From an uncultured Holdemanella sp. (lineage in GTDB: Bacteria; Bacillota_I; Bacilli_A; Erysipelotrichales; Erysipelotrichaceae): DNA of 58,225 bases. Every line of letters starts with the position of its first letter. Positions within the stretch are counted from its first letter, which is position 1. The DNA is taken from positions 1-58,225 of the forward strand of contig NZ_CAKVMR010000006.1 in assembly GCF_934772795.1 (NCBI RefSeq), written 5' to 3'. The translations under genes were made by a program, and so were the position numbers. Of the stretch, positions 8,194 through 16,144 are shown one piece after another. The notes below the pieces were generated by a model that searched no databases, was not told the origin of the DNA, and saw only the letters and a list, made by a program, of their open reading frames with translations.

Positions 8194-9267
8194 TTATCTC
8201 ACCAACTCTCTTTTTCTGAAACATTGTAATGAAATCAAACTACAAGACAGAAAATACATCAAGCTTATAATAGCAGCTAGGACAACCTGCTTATAAATAA
8301 TCATGTTCACAAAATCAATATGTAAAAATGGAATATACACAAAGAATCTAGAATAGCCTGTTACATTTCCTAAGACAAAGAAAAGTGCATATAGAATTAG
8401 ATTTACAGCTACAATAAATCCATTATTTAAACTAAATGTAAATAACAATGCAGATATACCTACCACAAATATACTTTCTACAACTAATAGAATAATACTT
8501 TTCGCAACAATTTCTTTCACTGTATACATCTGATTAAAGTAAAAGTATGGATAATCACAATTTCCAATTCCAAAAATCAATCCAGAAAGAACGATAATCA
8601 AAAGCATCACTATTATCAAAAAAGCCGCTGCAAACAATGAAAACTTTATCTTATTCAACAGTAATTTTTGCTTTGAAATTCTTGAAACATATAAGTTTTT
8701 ATAAAACCCACTTTCCATTTCCAAACCGAATATATCGCATAATAATATGCATAGGATCAACATGACAACTAAATACAGTTTTTGATTAAACAGTTCATTG
8801 AATATATTAAAAGTATTAGGTTCATATGGACTATTCAACATTTCAATATGATTCTTCTTTAGATATTTCAACTGCTTTGTTTCATTCTGCAAAGTTTGAA
8901 CATCTCTTTTCTCAAAATCATTGATAATATACCCCTCATTATTTGCCTGCAGCATCAAGTGGTTCCAACTCAATTTTGATTCTATAAATTCATCTGTTTT
9001 ATTTTCACTGTTGTAGTAAAAGTGAATCAGACCACTCGCATTACGATAAACCTTTTTCCAAAATTCAGACTCTTCTTCACTTCCTGCTTCATCCATTCTG
9101 TTTTCAGAAATTCGATAGGCCTTTTGGTAGATTTTGATTTGAGATTCATTATAGTGTTTATCCATATAAACGTTGTAACCTATAAAACAAACGAGAAAGA
9201 ATACTAGAAATCCAAATACACCGACATTTCGTTTATTAAAGATAAACTTTTTAAGTTCGTACATCAT
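8194..9267 (-). CDS. ABC-2 type permease, RiPP operon
   Basis: A 357-residue protein with the same layout as the next permease: an N-terminal helix (residues 13-32), a soluble loop to about residue 160, then multiple helices. It overlaps the upstream ATPase gene by 4 nt (ATGA type). The two permeases and one ATPase probably form one heteromeric transporter. Start could be the first or second Met. Confidence 0.75.
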   Translation of the reverse strand: MMYELKKFIFNKRNVGVFGFLVFFLVCFIGYNVYMDKHYNESQIKIYQKAYRISENRMDEAGSEEESEFWKKVYRNASGLIHFYYNSENKTDEFIESKLSWNHLMLQANNEGYIINDFEKRDVQTLQNETKQLKYLKKNHIEMLNSPYEPNTFNIFNELFNQKLYLVVMLILCILLCDIFGLEMESGFYKNLYVSRISKQKLLLNKIKFSLFAAAFLIIVMLLIIVLSGLIFGIGNCDYPYFYFNQMYTVKEIVAKSIILLVVESIFVVGISALLFTFSLNNGFIVAVNLILYALFFVLGNVTGYSRFFVYIPFLHIDFVNMIIYKQVVLAAIISLMYFLSCSLISLQCFRKRELVR

Positions 9268-10148
9268 AATGATGCCTCTTGAATAAACTCGTTGTATACA
9301 TCTTCTAATGTTTTGTGTATTTGAGTAATATTCTTCACTTGAACCCCTTGCTTTTCTAGATTTGAAAGTACTTCCATAACAGAATTTACTTCTAATTTAT
9401 AGGTGTTTCCTGTTTGTTCTATGATTTGCAAGTCTGATTGATCTGGTATTTTTCTATCCGTTTCTAATACATATACATTTTCTTTTTCTTCCATGGAAAT
9501 CTCTTTGATTTTCCCAAAATGGATACCTATAATTCGATCTGCCATCTTTTCAATTTCACCTAACTGATGACTTGAAATTAGTAAAGCTACATTCTTTTCC
9601 TTGGCCAAGCGTATCAATTCTTCACGTAAGCCTTGAATCCCCGTAGCATCCAATCCATTCATTGGTTCATCTAGTAACAATACTTTAGGTTCTTTCATTA
9701 AAGCCACAGCTAAACCTGTTCTTTGTTTCATGCCCATGGAATATTGGGATACTGCCTTAGTTTTCAGCTGAGAACCAATCTGAGTAAACTCCATCATTTC
9801 ATGTAGCTTTTCTTTTGAAGCATGATTTAAAGTGGCCATTAATTCCAAATTTTCTTTACCTGTCATATTTTCAAATAATCCAGGACCTTCAATCATACAC
9901 GAAACATATGATAATGCTTTTTCCCTTTGTTTAACTACATCTTCTTCGCAAATAGAAATAGTTCCTTCGTCCATATTTATCAAATTACACATACATTTCA
10001 TTAATGTGCTTTTCCCTGCACCATTTTGTCCAACAAAGCCAACTATTTCACCAGGTTTCATACTAAAAGAAACATGATTTAATACAATTTTATCTTTGAA
10101 ACTCTTAACTACATTTTTCACCTCAACTACATTTTTCATCTTTCTCAT
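9264..10148 (-). CDS. ABC transporter ATPase, bacteriocin export/immunity type
   Basis: A 294-residue ATPase with Walker A (GQNGAGKST), signature (YSMGMKQR), Walker B (VLLLDEP) and the D-loop MNGLD. The overall form is that of BcrA/LanF-like ATPases that drive two-permease transporters. It overlaps the acyl-carrier-related gene by 26 nt and the permease by 4 nt. ATG 10139 is an alternative start. Within this operon it most likely powers peptide export or protects the producer. Confidence 0.85.
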   Translation of the reverse strand: MRKMKNVVEVKNVVKSFKDKIVLNHVSFSMKPGEIVGFVGQNGAGKSTLMKCMCNLINMDEGTISICEEDVVKQREKALSYVSCMIEGPGLFENMTGKENLELMATLNHASKEKLHEMMEFTQIGSQLKTKAVSQYSMGMKQRTGLAVALMKEPKVLLLDEPMNGLDATGIQGLREELIRLAKEKNVALLISSHQLGEIEKMADRIIGIHFGKIKEISMEEKENVYVLETDRKIPDQSDLQIIEQTGNTYKLEVNSVMEVLSNLEKQGVQVKNITQIHKTLEDVYNEFIQEASL

Positions 10149-10404
10149 CCAACTTTCTTTTTATCATAACAACGATAGAATCAATACTCAAAAAATTATA
10201 ATTTAGAAAATCCTCTTCAATAAAGTCCATATTAAATGATTGCTTAATCAAAATATATAACTTTACCAACTCTATAGGGCTAAATTCAAACGGTTTTAAA
10301 AATAATGATACTTTATAATTGTTATCAATAATATTTTCTTCAATTCCATAATATGTTTTAATAAGGCCTTTAACTTTACCATATATTTGTAAACTATCTA
10401 TCAT
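10123..10404 (-). CDS. Peptide maturation acyl-carrier-related protein (TIGR04069-like)
   Basis: A 93-residue helical protein that resembles an acyl carrier protein in size and pattern. A Ser in FLSIDSIVVMIKR near residue 80 lies where ACPs carry the DSL-type phosphopantetheine serine. The CcpM gene clusters are known to include such a protein. AGGAG precedes the tandem ATGs at 10407 and 10404; I chose the second for spacing. Whether it is phosphopantetheinylated is not evident. Confidence 0.65.
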   Translation of the reverse strand: MIDSLQIYGKVKGLIKTYYGIEENIIDNNYKVSLFLKPFEFSPIELVKLYILIKQSFNMDFIEEDFLNYNFLSIDSIVVMIKRKLDEKDEKCS

Positions 10405-11413
10405 CATATTCTCCTAAAATATTAATAATACTATCTACCAGTTCCGAATAATTTATTGTATACATATCGTTTTCTTTAATTGAATCTAAAAGACTAAACG
10501 GAAGATATGTATCTTTAGGTTGACTAGATAAAGTCGTTCCTTCTCCAAATCGCCAATAACCATTATTAACTACAAAAGCATCAATTTTCTTATTATATTT
10601 TGACTCAGAAACATCTTCAATTTCTTTTACCATATCTCTATCAATAAAATCATAAGGTAAAGACACTATTAAATAATCAGGTCGAATTAAATTATTAAGA
10701 AAAGAGAAATAAATTCCAAAATCATTAAATACATAATTATTGAGTTGCGAAAAACCACCGGGTACTTGAACAATAATTAAATCAACATTCATATCGTCAT
10801 CCAATCTTTTAATTTGCTCATATAATTTATATTGGGTAAAATAAAGTTTTTCTGGTTTTTCCAAAAAAGATGAATCAAAAATAATATCATTAGAATATTT
10901 TAAATTTTTATTATAAGTCATTATTTTTGAATTATATCCTGCTTCTTTTAAATAAAATTTTAAATTCAAACTAATCAAACTGTTATGTATAGAGTCAAAT
11001 ATTCCTGAAATATAAATAATTGGTTTTTCAATTGGACTAATTGGACGAGGACTAAAAGATTCATTATCTTTTTTTTGCTTTATTTTAGTATCAAAATAAC
11101 CAGTTAAATCGTGAATAGTTATCTTATTCTCCTTTGCTAAAATGTATACTTTTTTTATTTGCTTATACAAAGCCAAATTATCACCAGGATTAAGAATTAC
11201 AAAATCTGTAATTTGATTCCAACTAACATCTGCAATATCTAGCACATTTACTCCTATATCTGGCATATTAACCGAATAAGCAACGTCTCTTCCAATAAGT
11301 CCAGTACCTTTACAACTTGCAACAACAAAATCACCATTTATCTTTTTTACATAATCAATTAGTGAAAATGAATAATCATTAAAAGGGAAAAACAATGTAG
11401 TTTTAATTGCCAT
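10394..11413 (-). CDS. Peptide maturation system protein, TIGR04066 family-like
   Basis: About 339 residues. The N-terminus has MAIKTTLFFPFNDYSFSLIDYV, matching the family found beside CcpM maturases. Residues 125-220 contain an alternating hydrophobic pattern (IIYISGIFD, LIIVQVPGGF) suggestive of a P-loop-like or Rossmann fold, though without a clear Walker A. ATG 11413 is preferred because GGAGG lies 8 nt upstream; the gene overlaps the end of the radical SAM gene. Its biochemical role in these systems is not established. Confidence 0.7.
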   Translation of the reverse strand: MAIKTTLFFPFNDYSFSLIDYVKKINGDFVVASCKGTGLIGRDVAYSVNMPDIGVNVLDIADVSWNQITDFVILNPGDNLALYKQIKKVYILAKENKITIHDLTGYFDTKIKQKKDNESFSPRPISPIEKPIIYISGIFDSIHNSLISLNLKFYLKEAGYNSKIMTYNKNLKYSNDIIFDSSFLEKPEKLYFTQYKLYEQIKRLDDDMNVDLIIVQVPGGFSQLNNYVFNDFGIYFSFLNNLIRPDYLIVSLPYDFIDRDMVKEIEDVSESKYNKKIDAFVVNNGYWRFGEGTTLSSQPKDTYLPFSLLDSIKENDMYTINYSELVDSIINILGEYDDR

Positions 11414-12818
11414 ATATCTTTCCTCCATCGATTAACGAAAGTATTTCATTATATGACATTCTATCTTTTAATGCCTGAACGAAATTTTCTCGTTGCACTC
11501 TGCATACTTGTAAGCTTTCTTCATTCTCTTCTAGACCACTTACACCAAACTGTTCTGGACATAAATTACACTCACGAACAGCAAAACAATTTATGCATCT
11601 GTTCCCAAATTTTCTATTAAAATGCATTAAATTGTTAATATTCTTTAAATTATATCCATCTTTCACATTTCCAATAATCATATCTTTTAATTTTTCATTA
11701 ACTCTTTCACAAGGATAAAAATCACCATTTACAGAAACAAATGTTTTTGTCATACCTGGTAAACACATTCCTGAAGTAATAAAATCCTTTTCAATATATT
11801 CTGCAACTTTATTTCTAGTTCCATTATTAAATTCATCTTTTAATAACTTTTTTTGTGACTCAAATAATTTGGTTTCTTTTTCAAAATGAAAATTATCAAT
11901 TGTTTCTAACAAGCACAGAAATATCTTGTAATTGTATGAATTTATAAAATCATTACTTATTATATTTTTCTTGTCCGAATAAGAATCATCAATTTTTACA
12001 GTATATAGATTTGTATTCTCTAAAAAAGGATATTTATCCAATAGTTTTTCATAGACTTCCATGTTTAAAGATGGATCCAACACCATATTTATTGTCATTT
12101 TTTTGAATAGTAATTTATGTTTTTCTTGAATCATTTTAATCTTTTTCAAAACTACATCAAAAACACTCAAATCATTCCCTGCAAAATGTCTATTTTTATC
12201 CGTGGAATCTTTATCACCATCTAAACTTATTAACAATTGAAAATTGTTTTTTTCCATAAAAGAAATGATTTCATCTGTTAACAAAGTGCCATTTGTTGTT
12301 ATTGAGTAATGAATATCTTTACCCTCAAATAATCTATTTGAATAATCTACAATACGATTTACCAATTCAAAATTAAGTAATGGTTCTCCTCCATAGAAAC
12401 CAATTCCAATAAAATCAGAATCTACTGAATGTTGAAAATAAAAATCTAAACCTTTTTTAGCAACTTCCCAAGTCATATTTACGTTCTTATGATGCCTTAT
12501 CTTTTCATTAGATTGAGAATAAGGACAGTATGCACAACGTAAATTACAACCTTGAGTCACCTGAAAAATAAAGAAAGATAAATTTCTATCATTTAAATAT
12601 TCGATTCGCTTTGAAAGAGGATTATAGAGTTGTTTAAATTGATAATCTTTAAAAAATCCTTTTTCTAATAATATTTCGTATTCTTTTTCACATAGCTCGT
12701 TACACGAATGTTGTTTTTGCAAATCTGTGAACAGTTCATCCGATATATAAGAAACCAAATTACTATTAACATCGTAAATATATTTTTTATCTCTGTTCTG
12801 AAATAAATGATAGAACAT
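11403..12818 (-). CDS. ccpM: Radical SAM/SPASM peptide maturase, CcpM-like
   Basis: A 471-residue radical SAM enzyme. The cluster motif CNLRCAYC (Cys 91, 95 and 98) follows an N-terminal precursor-binding-like region of about 85 residues. GGEPL lies near 143-147. A C-terminal SPASM part has cysteines in CLPGM, FYPCER, CINCFAVRECNLCPEQ and VCR that would bind auxiliary Fe-S clusters. This is the architecture of enzymes that install thioether or related links on Cys-containing precursors. AAGGAGG precedes the ATG. It is the first gene of the leftward RiPP operon and fits the CLI_3235-type maturase family by neighbours and sequence. Confidence 0.85.
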   Translation of the reverse strand: MFYHLFQNRDKKYIYDVNSNLVSYISDELFTDLQKQHSCNELCEKEYEILLEKGFFKDYQFKQLYNPLSKRIEYLNDRNLSFFIFQVTQGCNLRCAYCPYSQSNEKIRHHKNVNMTWEVAKKGLDFYFQHSVDSDFIGIGFYGGEPLLNFELVNRIVDYSNRLFEGKDIHYSITTNGTLLTDEIISFMEKNNFQLLISLDGDKDSTDKNRHFAGNDLSVFDVVLKKIKMIQEKHKLLFKKMTINMVLDPSLNMEVYEKLLDKYPFLENTNLYTVKIDDSYSDKKNIISNDFINSYNYKIFLCLLETIDNFHFEKETKLFESQKKLLKDEFNNGTRNKVAEYIEKDFITSGMCLPGMTKTFVSVNGDFYPCERVNEKLKDMIIGNVKDGYNLKNINNLMHFNRKFGNRCINCFAVRECNLCPEQFGVSGLEENEESLQVCRVQRENFVQALKDRMSYNEILSLIDGGKIYGN

Positions 12819-12857
12819 ATGTAAGCACCTCCTTATTTTCTGAAACCACTTACATAT

Positions 12858-12886
12858 TATATATCATTTACTTGTTCATTTTTCAA
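12858..12886 (-). promoter_or_regulatory. Promoter of the RiPP operon
   Basis: On the minus strand TTGAAA (12886-12881) and TATATA (12863-12858) are 17 nt apart; a TATAAT is available two bases further on. It lies about 40 nt upstream of the radical SAM start codon. Confidence 0.65.
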
Positions 12887-12953
12887 TATTTATTTTGGTA
12901 ATATTATATTTTTATTTTTTATCCGAATTATTTATAAAATAAAATTTATTGGT

Positions 12954-12989
12954 ACAGATCTTTGTTTCAGACAGTGGATCTGTTTTTTT
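12954..12989 (+). terminator. Leader terminator/attenuator of the left recombination module
   Basis: ACAGATC (12954-12960) pairs with GATCTGT (12977-12983), followed by T6. The loop contains TGTTTCAGACAGT. The same hairpin, with only a few base changes, occurs on the minus strand at 22339-22368 in the right module. Its position upstream of the HTH gene suggests an attenuator rather than a gene end. Confidence 0.7.
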
Positions 12990-13093
12990 ATATTCTTTGG
13001 CAAATTAGAAGAAGGGATACTCTTCTAATCAAAATTTTTTTAAAAAATTTCTTCGATTGTGCAATTTTTTGCGGTTTTCGTCGGCTCGATTAT

Positions 13094-13109
13094 GAAGGGA
13101 TATCCCTTC
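13094..13109. promoter_or_regulatory. Perfect 16-bp palindrome upstream of the HTH gene
   Basis: GAAGGGATATCCCTTC lies 30 nt before the ATG of the 13140 gene. A related GTGAAGG/CCTTCAC dyad sits at the same place in the right module (22262-22288). Likely an operator or mRNA hairpin; which one is not clear. Confidence 0.55.
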
Positions 13110-13139
13110 GAAGCTTAGCTATGAAAAGGAGGAATAATA

Positions 13140-13589
13140 ATGGCTAAACCCTATAATCACCGTCGCGCTGAAAATGCGTATAAGAAATGGAAGGAGAAAG
13201 ATGAAAGGTTTATGAAAAAGAACGGAATGCCAATGGATAAAATTCTTTTAATGAGAGATTTTGATAGAATGCAATTTAACTCCGATCGAAGATTTTTTGA
13301 AAAAGTGGATTATGATAGTGAACAAAAAATATCAAAAGTTGTTCAGCCAAATTTATCTGAATTAAACGATCCCAGAACTGTCGGAGATTTCTTGAATTCC
13401 ATAACAAGTATTACTTTTGCAGAATTATTAGAAGAATTTGGCTTTGAGATGCAGCTGATTATTTTTTTAATGTATCGTGGATATTGTGCAAAAGAAGTAT
13501 CTAAAATCACAGGAATTCCAGAGTGGACGATTTGTAGAAGACTAGCAAAACTAGATTACACGTATAAAATAAGGAAAACAAATAAATAA
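13140..13589 (+). CDS. Small HTH protein, sigma-region-4-like, left module
   Basis: A 149-residue protein. The N-terminal 40 residues are highly basic. The C-terminal 45 residues contain a helix-turn-helix (FLMYRGYCAKEVSKITGI, then PEWTICRRLAKL) like sigma-70 region 4 or a simple transposon regulator. AAAAGGAGGAATAATA precedes the ATG, the same leader as its counterpart at 22243. It is probably the regulator of the recombination module. The two proteins share layout but little sequence. Confidence 0.7.
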   Translation: MAKPYNHRRAENAYKKWKEKDERFMKKNGMPMDKILLMRDFDRMQFNSDRRFFEKVDYDSEQKISKVVQPNLSELNDPRTVGDFLNSITSITFAELLEEFGFEMQLIIFLMYRGYCAKEVSKITGIPEWTICRRLAKLDYTYKIRKTNK

Positions 13590-13596
13590 TTGAATT

Positions 13597-13625
13597 GCAG
13601 AATCGAAGCCGATTCTGCATGCTTT
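13597..13625 (+). terminator. Terminator after the left HTH gene
   Basis: GCAGAATCG / CGATTCTGC with an AAGC loop, followed by ATGCTTTTT. It isolates the HTH gene from the conserved noncoding block. Confidence 0.75.
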
Positions 13626-13772
13626 TTAATACTCAGATTTAGTGGTTTTAGTAACTGTAAGCATTAAATTAGTGACTTATTCATTGAAAACTCATGTTGA
13701 AACTATTCGTTTTAGAAAAAAATATACTTTTTTTTTATAAAGCTGCAATTTTGAGCCGTTTTCATCGGCTCA

Positions 13773-14140
13773 CTAGTGAAGGGGATACTCGTATCTTCTT
13801 AAAGAGGTCTTTGAAAATAGCATAACAACTATTAGATACAACACTTATATATTCGAGCTGGGTCACTACTGCGCGATGATGAAGCAATTCGAGCGACGAT
13901 ACTTTAGATGACAAACAATATTGCTAATTGTGCCATGACAATATATAAGATAATGATACTTCTAGCGACAGGCCCAAGCGTAATATGGGTTGGTGAGATT
14001 CCAATGAAAGATAATTAGCAACTATCTTGTCTAATAGGATTCCTTTGTTTTCGGGTAATCAGGTGATAAATAGAAGACGCGATGAATATTTTAATATTAA
14101 TTATCAACCAGGAGATGTCCTGGTTTTACATATTTTATAG
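13773..14140 (+). ncRNA. Conserved structured RNA candidate, left copy
   Basis: This noncoding block is nearly the same as the minus-strand block at 21437-21795. Over the core (13823-14074) I count about 20 differences in 252 nt. It can form a nested fold: CTATTAGATA (13829-13838) with TGTCTAATAG (14028-14037), TTGCTAATT (13921-13929) with AATTAGCAA (14013-14021), and local ATTGT/ACAAT and CCCA/TGGG stems. Changes between copies are compatible (A-U to G-U, C-G to U-G). A GAGCCG/CGGCTC hairpin (13753-13771) lies just before it. There is no open frame of note. I cannot place it in a known RNA family from memory. Confidence 0.6.
14106..14128 (+). terminator. Conserved attenuator-like hairpin before the MazF gene, left copy
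   Basis: AACCAGGA / TCCTGGTT with a GATG loop, then TTACAT. In the right module it is AACCGGGA / TCCCGGTT, so one A-T pair has become G-C, a true compensatory change. The T-run is short, so termination may be partial. Confidence 0.65.
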
Positions 14141-14152
14141 GAGTGGATAGAA

Positions 14153-14515
14153 ATGAAAGTGAAAAAAGGAGAAATCTATTTAGCAGATCTGAGTGATGCC
14201 TCAGGATCAGAACAAGGAAAAGTTAGGCCGGTATTAATTATTCAAAATAATCGTGGAAATAAATATAGTCCAACTACGATTGTTGCGTGTCTTTCTTCTA
14301 AGATTTATACAAAACATCATCTTCCAACACATTGTATTTTGCCAGATGGACTAGGATTGAAGTACAGATCTATGGTGATGTGTGAACAAATTCGAGTGAT
14401 TGATAAGTCGAGATTATTTAAAAAGATAGCAACGTTAAATAAAAGGCAAATGGCTATTATTGATAAGAAAATAAAAATTAGTTTAGATTTACGTTTACAT
14501 AACCCGAAGAAATGA
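14153..14515 (+). CDS. Solitary MazF/PemK-family protein, left module
   Basis: A 120-residue MazF/PemK-fold protein. The features are KKGEIYLADL, GSEQGKVRPVLIIQNN, the SPTTIVACLSSK strand and the VMCEQIRVIDKSRL segment, all typical for family mRNA interferases. AGGAGTGG precedes the ATG. No antitoxin gene is adjacent. Instead a conserved RNA-like block and hairpin lie directly upstream, and a terminator closes it downstream. It is about 90% identical to its counterpart at 21062-21424. It may be an active toxin or a domesticated regulator; the sequence alone does not decide. Confidence 0.85.
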   Translation: MKVKKGEIYLADLSDASGSEQGKVRPVLIIQNNRGNKYSPTTIVACLSSKIYTKHHLPTHCILPDGLGLKYRSMVMCEQIRVIDKSRLFKKIATLNKRQMAIIDKKIKISLDLRLHNPKK

Positions 14516-14543
14516 TTCTTCTGGTTATGGACTCTTTTCCTGT

Positions 14544-14575
14544 GGAAGCAGTAATGAAACACTGCTTCCTTTTTT
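14544..14575 (+). terminator. Terminator between MazF and excisionase genes, left module
   Basis: GGAAGCAGT / ACTGCTTCC with an 8-nt loop and T6. The equivalent hairpin (GGAAGCAG/CTGCTTCC) occurs on the minus strand at 21010-21036, so the separation of the two transcription units is conserved. Confidence 0.8.
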
Positions 14576-14624
14576 GTAGCTGGGAATTGTGCTTTTTGAA
14601 AGTTTATAGTGAGGAGGAAAAAAG

Positions 14625-14807
14625 ATGAAACCTGTGTTATGTGAAAAGAAAACCTATACAGTAGCTGAAATTGCAAAGATATTAGGTGTAAGTAAAGGAG
14701 CTGCTTATTCTTTAGTAAAAGAAAGTATATTTAAGAGTATAAAGATTGGTAAATCAATTCGCATTAACAAGGAATCCTTTGACAAATGGTTTTATAGCGA
14801 TGAATAG
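14625..14807 (+). CDS. Excisionase-like HTH protein, left module
   Basis: A 60-residue winged-helix (HTH_17/excisionase) protein: YTVAEIAKILGVSKGAAYSLV, then IKIGKSIRINKESFDKWF. AGGAGG precedes the ATG. It lies 12 nt before the recombinase pair, as in many integrative elements, and would direct excision. The sister protein at 20767-20949 shares about two thirds of residues. Confidence 0.85.
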   Translation: MKPVLCEKKTYTVAEIAKILGVSKGAAYSLVKESIFKSIKIGKSIRINKESFDKWFYSDE

Positions 14808-14819
14808 GGAGGACTTAAA

Positions 14820-16139
14820 ATGGCCGTAGTAATTACTAAAAGACGTAAGGCATACAATGTAATTTATACAATTCAAAATGAGAATGGGGATATAGAGAAA
14901 AGATATGAAACATTCTACAATCGAGATCAGGCATTGAAGCGTAAAGAACAAATAGATGGTGGAAAAAGAAATAAGATTATTGTAAATAAGAATACACTCT
15001 TTATTGATTATTTGAATCAATACGTAAGTGTGATTATATTTAATGATTATTCGATTTCAATATATGAGAATAAACAATCTTTGATCAACAATTATTTAAG
15101 TAAAGTTGTAGGAGATAAAAAGGTTAAAGAGCTTAATGCTAAAACATCAAAACAAATTATGCATGATCTTCAATTATTGCCAGGTGTACCTCTTAGAAAT
15201 CAAATATCAAATGATATTATTTGTGCATCTGCTGTAAGAGGCTGCTTAAATTTATTATGCCAGGCCAGTGACTATTTGGTTGATCATAATTTAATAAAAT
15301 TAAATTATTTTACAGAATATAGGCCAAAAGTAAGTGCCAAGAATCAAGAGTCGCCAAGTTGGAACTTGTCTTATTGGACTAGATTGATTTCTAATTGTAC
15401 AAATGAAAAGTTGTTTATTTTATTGCATTTATGTTTTGATTCAGGTCTTTCTTTAAGTGAAGTGAGAGCTATTACCTGGAGTAATTTGGATCATTTAGAA
15501 GAAGGGTATATCGTATCGAATAAAAGAATTAGACGATTGAATAAGAATATTGTTTTGGAAATGGATCCATCTTCAATTATTCAAACTTATAAGAAGAAAG
15601 GATTTCAAAATACAAATACAGTTGTAGTACTTCTAAAGAATAAACAAGAAAAGAAAGTGTATTTACATAGCCAGGTCATTGAATTGTTGATGGAATGGCG
15701 AAATAGATATGCACAAAATCGTTGTGATGATTCTACTATTTTCAGTTTGAAGGATGATCTTCCTTATGATGATAGAGTCGTAAATAAACATTTCAAAGAA
15801 CTTATTAGTAAATTGGGTTTTCCAGAATTGACATTAGTAAAACTGATGTCATTTGGCAGACAAAAGGGTAGAAATGAGGTTTTGTATAGTGATGTGTATT
15901 ATTCAAGTTTGAGGCAACCTTTAAGATGTAAAAAGCCTAATATTGATGGGGTTCGTGATTTTTTAAATTGCAGACAGGTGATGGAATGTAAAGAAAAATG
16001 GAATCAATCTTTTAAAGAGAAAACATCCGGTTTACTCCCAAAAGAAGAACATTCTGATTTTGATGCATTGGTGGATAAATTAAAATCAGATCCATCTTTA
16101 AAAAGAGAGTTATTAAACAAATTATTAGAAAAGAGATGA
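14820..16139 (+). CDS. Catalytically degenerate tyrosine-recombinase paralogue, left module
   Basis: 439 residues with the layout of an integrase: N-terminal arm-binding-like part, core-binding domain (about 60-165), and a catalytic-like domain. Catalytic positions are replaced. The first Arg motif reads SGLSLSEVRAITW where the active sister has CSLRIGEVLGLQW. The HxLRH box is replaced by LVKLMSFGRQKGR, followed by LYSDVYYSS. There is no GH...Y set. The frame is intact and the partner in the right module has parallel changes, so it is likely maintained. A role as accessory or architectural subunit of the recombinase is inferred. It ends 5 nt before the active recombinase. Confidence 0.8.
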   Translation: MAVVITKRRKAYNVIYTIQNENGDIEKRYETFYNRDQALKRKEQIDGGKRNKIIVNKNTLFIDYLNQYVSVIIFNDYSISIYENKQSLINNYLSKVVGDKKVKELNAKTSKQIMHDLQLLPGVPLRNQISNDIICASAVRGCLNLLCQASDYLVDHNLIKLNYFTEYRPKVSAKNQESPSWNLSYWTRLISNCTNEKLFILLHLCFDSGLSLSEVRAITWSNLDHLEEGYIVSNKRIRRLNKNIVLEMDPSSIIQTYKKKGFQNTNTVVVLLKNKQEKKVYLHSQVIELLMEWRNRYAQNRCDDSTIFSLKDDLPYDDRVVNKHFKELISKLGFPELTLVKLMSFGRQKGRNEVLYSDVYYSSLRQPLRCKKPNIDGVRDFLNCRQVMECKEKWNQSFKEKTSGLLPKEEHSDFDALVDKLKSDPSLKRELLNKLLEKR

Positions 16140-16144
16140 TATGA

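Noticed and set aside
12962..13147. 61-codon plus-strand frame before the left HTH gene
   Set aside because: It lies across the leader hairpin and palindrome and lacks a ribosome binding site; better explained as a regulatory leader.
14820..16139. Calling the first recombinase of each pair an active integrase
   Set aside because: The Arg and HxLRH catalytic boxes are missing in both modules when lined up with the active neighbour.
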